Position numbers and translations under genes: made by a program. From CAWFFV01 sp963814985 (GTDB lineage: Bacteria > Chloroflexota > Ktedonobacteria > Ktedonobacterales > Ktedonobacteraceae), in contig CAWFFV010000023.1 of NCBI GenBank assembly GCA_963814985.1, forward strand, positions 1 through 16,961: a stretch of DNA of 16,961 nucleotides, read 5' to 3'. Each line of letters begins with the position of its first letter. Position 1 is the first letter of the stretch. This document shows positions 15,317-16,961 of the stretch, piece by piece. The notes beneath the pieces were generated by a model. That model was not told where the DNA came from, did no database searches, and saw only the letters and a program-made list of their open reading frames with translations.

Positions 15317-15848
15317 CTAATATTTAATCAGTGCAAAGACATCATGCTCTTTTAGACGTTCGCGGCCCTTGAGAAAGGACAGTTCCACCAGGAAAGCAAT
15401 ACCAGCAATGTGTCCCCCCAGCTGCTCCATCAGTTCCATAGTTCCTAATACAGTGCCACCTGTCGCCAACAAGTCGTCAACGATCAAGACACGCTGACCA
15501 GGCTTGATTGCATCTTTGTGCACCTCCACAATGCTCGTACCATACTCCAGAGTATATTCAACACTTACCGTCTGCGAGGGAAGTTTGCCGAACTTGCGCA
15601 CTGGCACAAAACCACAGTTGAGCAGATATGCCGGGGAGCACCAAAATAAAACCGCGCGACTCAACGCCCACAACAGCCTGAATATCAGCTCCCGCATAGT
15701 GAGCGGCCAGACGCTCCATGGCGGCACGAAACGCTGGACCGTCCTGTAACAAAGGGGTAATATCCTTGAAAAGGACACCTTTCTGCGGAAAGTCCGGGAC
15801 ATCGCGAATCCGATCTTCCAGACGTATAGGCTCAGATGTTAACGACAT
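15317..15848 (-). pseudogene. apt: Adenine phosphoribosyltransferase, frameshifted
   Basis: APRT converts adenine and PRPP to AMP in purine salvage. ATG 15848 (GAGGAG about 10 nt upstream) opens MSLTSEPIRLEDRIRDVPDF, then PQKGVLFKDITPLL and the GVESRGFIL motif. That frame then fails near 15630-15643. The next frame carries the rest of the family signature (AYLLNCGFVPVRKFGKLP, SVEYTLEYGT) and the PRPP-binding loop VLIVDDLLATGGT, to TAG 15317-15319. The expected GAPLAY joint is short by two bases (net). Apart from this indel the sequence is highly conserved and full length (about 178 residues), so an assembly error is a serious possibility. Confidence 0.9.
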
Positions 15849-16062
15849 GAGCAATTTTCTCCTCTACATGAAACTGGGCAATGATGCCGGGGGCAGTCAA
15901 ACTCTCTTACACTCTTCAAATGAGTCAGTGGGAGCGCTACATTGCTGCTCAGAATACAATACCGTGGAATGGACACCCTATTCGCCGTCTACGCCAGTCC
16001 GTTTCACTTATGCAAGCATATAGGATAGTGACAATGATCACACAGTGAACGAAGAATCCATG

Positions 16063-16572
16063 TTACGCCTTTGCCACTATCTCAACTGGTGGCAGCTGCG
16101 ATGTACAGTAAGCACAACATGTAGCTTTCAGTGGTAATGCGCTCAAGCAGAAAGGACACTCACGGGTAGTAGGATCTTCTTCTTTCTTTCGTCGCAAGCG
16201 AGCATAATAGGCATTTAACATTTTTACCCGGACGTACAACAAAGAAGTATACAACAGTCACTGTAATTAAGGCTAATTATAACACCCAATGGATTGCCAA
16301 TAAGGAATGGGTTATTTCCAGCGCCCAAGCTTCAAATTTGCAAAATTAGGGCTAAAAATTATACCAATTAACAGCTTCCGCAAATCATCGACAAAGCCAT
16401 TAACCACACCAGTAAAGGCGGCACCAATGACGATACCTACAGCCGGATCGACGACATTTCCACGCAAAATAAAGGTTTTAAAGTCACCCAAAGTTCTCGG
16501 AGTTTTATGTAGACCACGTTCCCCGAAATCCTCACGGTATTGATGATACGTTCTCTGTCCATGAATGTACAT
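16063..16572 (-). pseudogene. mscL: Large-conductance mechanosensitive channel MscL with zinc-ribbon tail, frameshifted
   Basis: MscL opens under membrane tension to release solutes in osmotic downshock. ATG 16572 (AAGGGAGG just upstream) leads to FKTFILRGNVVDPAVGIVIG and AAFTGVVNGFVDDL (TM1 region), then PNFANLKLG. Three one-base additions, near 16324-16326, 16268-16273 and 16227-16229, shift the frame. Corrected, the product continues NNPFLIGNPLGVIIS, then LITVTVVYFFVVRP (TM2) and KMLNAYYARLRRKKEEDP, and ends with a four-cysteine ribbon CPFCLSALPLKATCCAYC. First and last segments are in the same frame because the shifts add to three. Pro replaces the usual Leu after VVD, and the conserved DLxxPLIG region reads DLRKLLIG, hinting at relaxed selection as well. 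Confidence 0.85.
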
Positions 16573-16604
16573 ATCCTCCCTTTGCTTTTCTACACGAAAC
16601 AACT

Positions 16605-16650
16605 ATTCTATGCTCATTGAAATTTCTGCTATCAACGTAGCTAAATTTCA
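16605..16650 (-). promoter_or_regulatory. Possible mscL promoter with overlapping dyad
   Basis: On the minus strand, TTGATA (16630-16635) and TAGAAT (16605-16610) are 19 nt apart, a slightly long spacer. A dyad at 16618-16650 pairs TGAAATTT with AAATTTCA and inner GCTA with TAGC, overlapping the -35. It could be an operator or a leader hairpin. Confidence 0.4.
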
Positions 16651-16896
16651 CTGCTTCATATTAGATTAGCACATGCAAAATCATATGGCTAGAGGCAACT
16701 TCAGATCTCCTTGCCACCTGCGGTGGCTCGCTCTCGTTTTATGTGTGGTTTTGTTGCCTGTGGAGGAGATTGCGACGCAATCTCCTCCACGGCGACAAAA
16801 CCACACACATAAAACACCTGCGAAGCGCCGTTAGCGCTAAGGAGTCAGGAAAAAGGCTAAACTGGTGCAAACTATTCAAGGTTATCCAGCCAACAT
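16651..16896. repeat. Intergenic hairpin cluster upstream of mscL
   Basis: There is no gene here. GCCACC-TGC-GGTGGC folds at 16713-16727. A much larger hairpin spans 16737-16814, with a perfect 15-bp stem (GTGGAGGAGATTGCG, 16760-16774, against 16776-16790) around one base. It extends outwards through GGTTTTG/CAAAACC and TTTTA/TAAAA with small bulges, about 38 nt per arm. AGCGC-CGTTA-GCGCT follows near 16824-16838. These could end the minus-strand gene entering from the right, or be a palindromic mobile repeat. Confidence 0.7.
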
Positions 16897-16961
16897 TTAT
16901 GCACTTAATTTGACAATGGTCACACCATCACCACCTTCTTGAGGCGGTGCAGATACATACG
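16897..16961 (-). CDS. C-terminus of an Smr-domain protein, probably MutS2 (partial)
   Basis: Only the last 21 codons are in the window. They read YVSAPPQEGGDGVTIVKLSA and stop at TAA (16897-16899). The EGGDGVTIV ending is characteristic of the C-terminal edge of Smr domains, such as that closing MutS2 (a DNA structure and collided-ribosome processing nuclease/ATPase). The upstream part is needed to separate MutS2 from a stand-alone Smr protein. Confidence 0.6.
   Translation of the reverse strand, partial: YVSAPPQEGGDGVTIVKLSA

Overview
The window is ordinary bacterial chromosome of moderate GC, with no phage, plasmid or CRISPR signature. The mix of genes suggests a soil Chloroflexota, possibly Ktedonobacteria. 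The pointers are MmyB-type XRE regulators, HbpS/GlcG, VOC and SRPBCC small-molecule proteins, NarL-type two-component pairs, MacB-like exporters, and an MscL with a zinc-ribbon tail. This placement is inference from gene content; no rRNA or other taxonomic marker is present.

Layout. Positions 1-786 hold dispersed repeats and an AT-rich leader. Positions 787-2662 hold three small membrane or secreted-type genes, each interrupted by frameshifts or an in-frame stop. Positions 2680-4300 form a TetR regulator plus VOC protein pair whose two promoters carry the same palindromic operator. A repeat follows, then a frameshifted XRE/MmyB regulator (minus strand) and an intact HbpS/GlcG-like gene. On the minus strand, 6506-8049 encode an SRPBCC protein, a probable ribbon-helix-helix regulator with a perfect 20-4-20 palindrome over its promoter, and a dual-specificity-type phosphatase. 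On the plus strand, 8246-11784 encode a MacB/LolD-type ATPase and a 920-residue FtsX-type permease. A 237-bp MITE-like inverted repeat with an intrinsic terminator in its centre separates them from a NarL-type histidine kinase and response regulator (12209-14367). The right end has a nitroreductase, adenine phosphoribosyltransferase and MscL, all three frameshifted, several strong hairpins, and the C-terminus of an Smr-domain protein (probably MutS2) running off the window.

How the parts work together. Three regulatory units can be read from the DNA. TetR probably represses itself and the VOC gene. The RHH protein probably represses itself, perhaps with the SRPBCC gene, and a related half-site lies upstream of the exporter. 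The kinase/regulator pair is a plausible sensor for the exporter, but only by position.

The most striking global feature is how many otherwise recognisable genes carry single-base frameshifts, including the usually conserved apt and mscL. They sit beside long intact genes. Many are at short homopolymers, so sequencing error must be excluded before calling this gene decay. I did not find a clearly new multi-gene system. The best leads are the operator architectures and the structured repeats.
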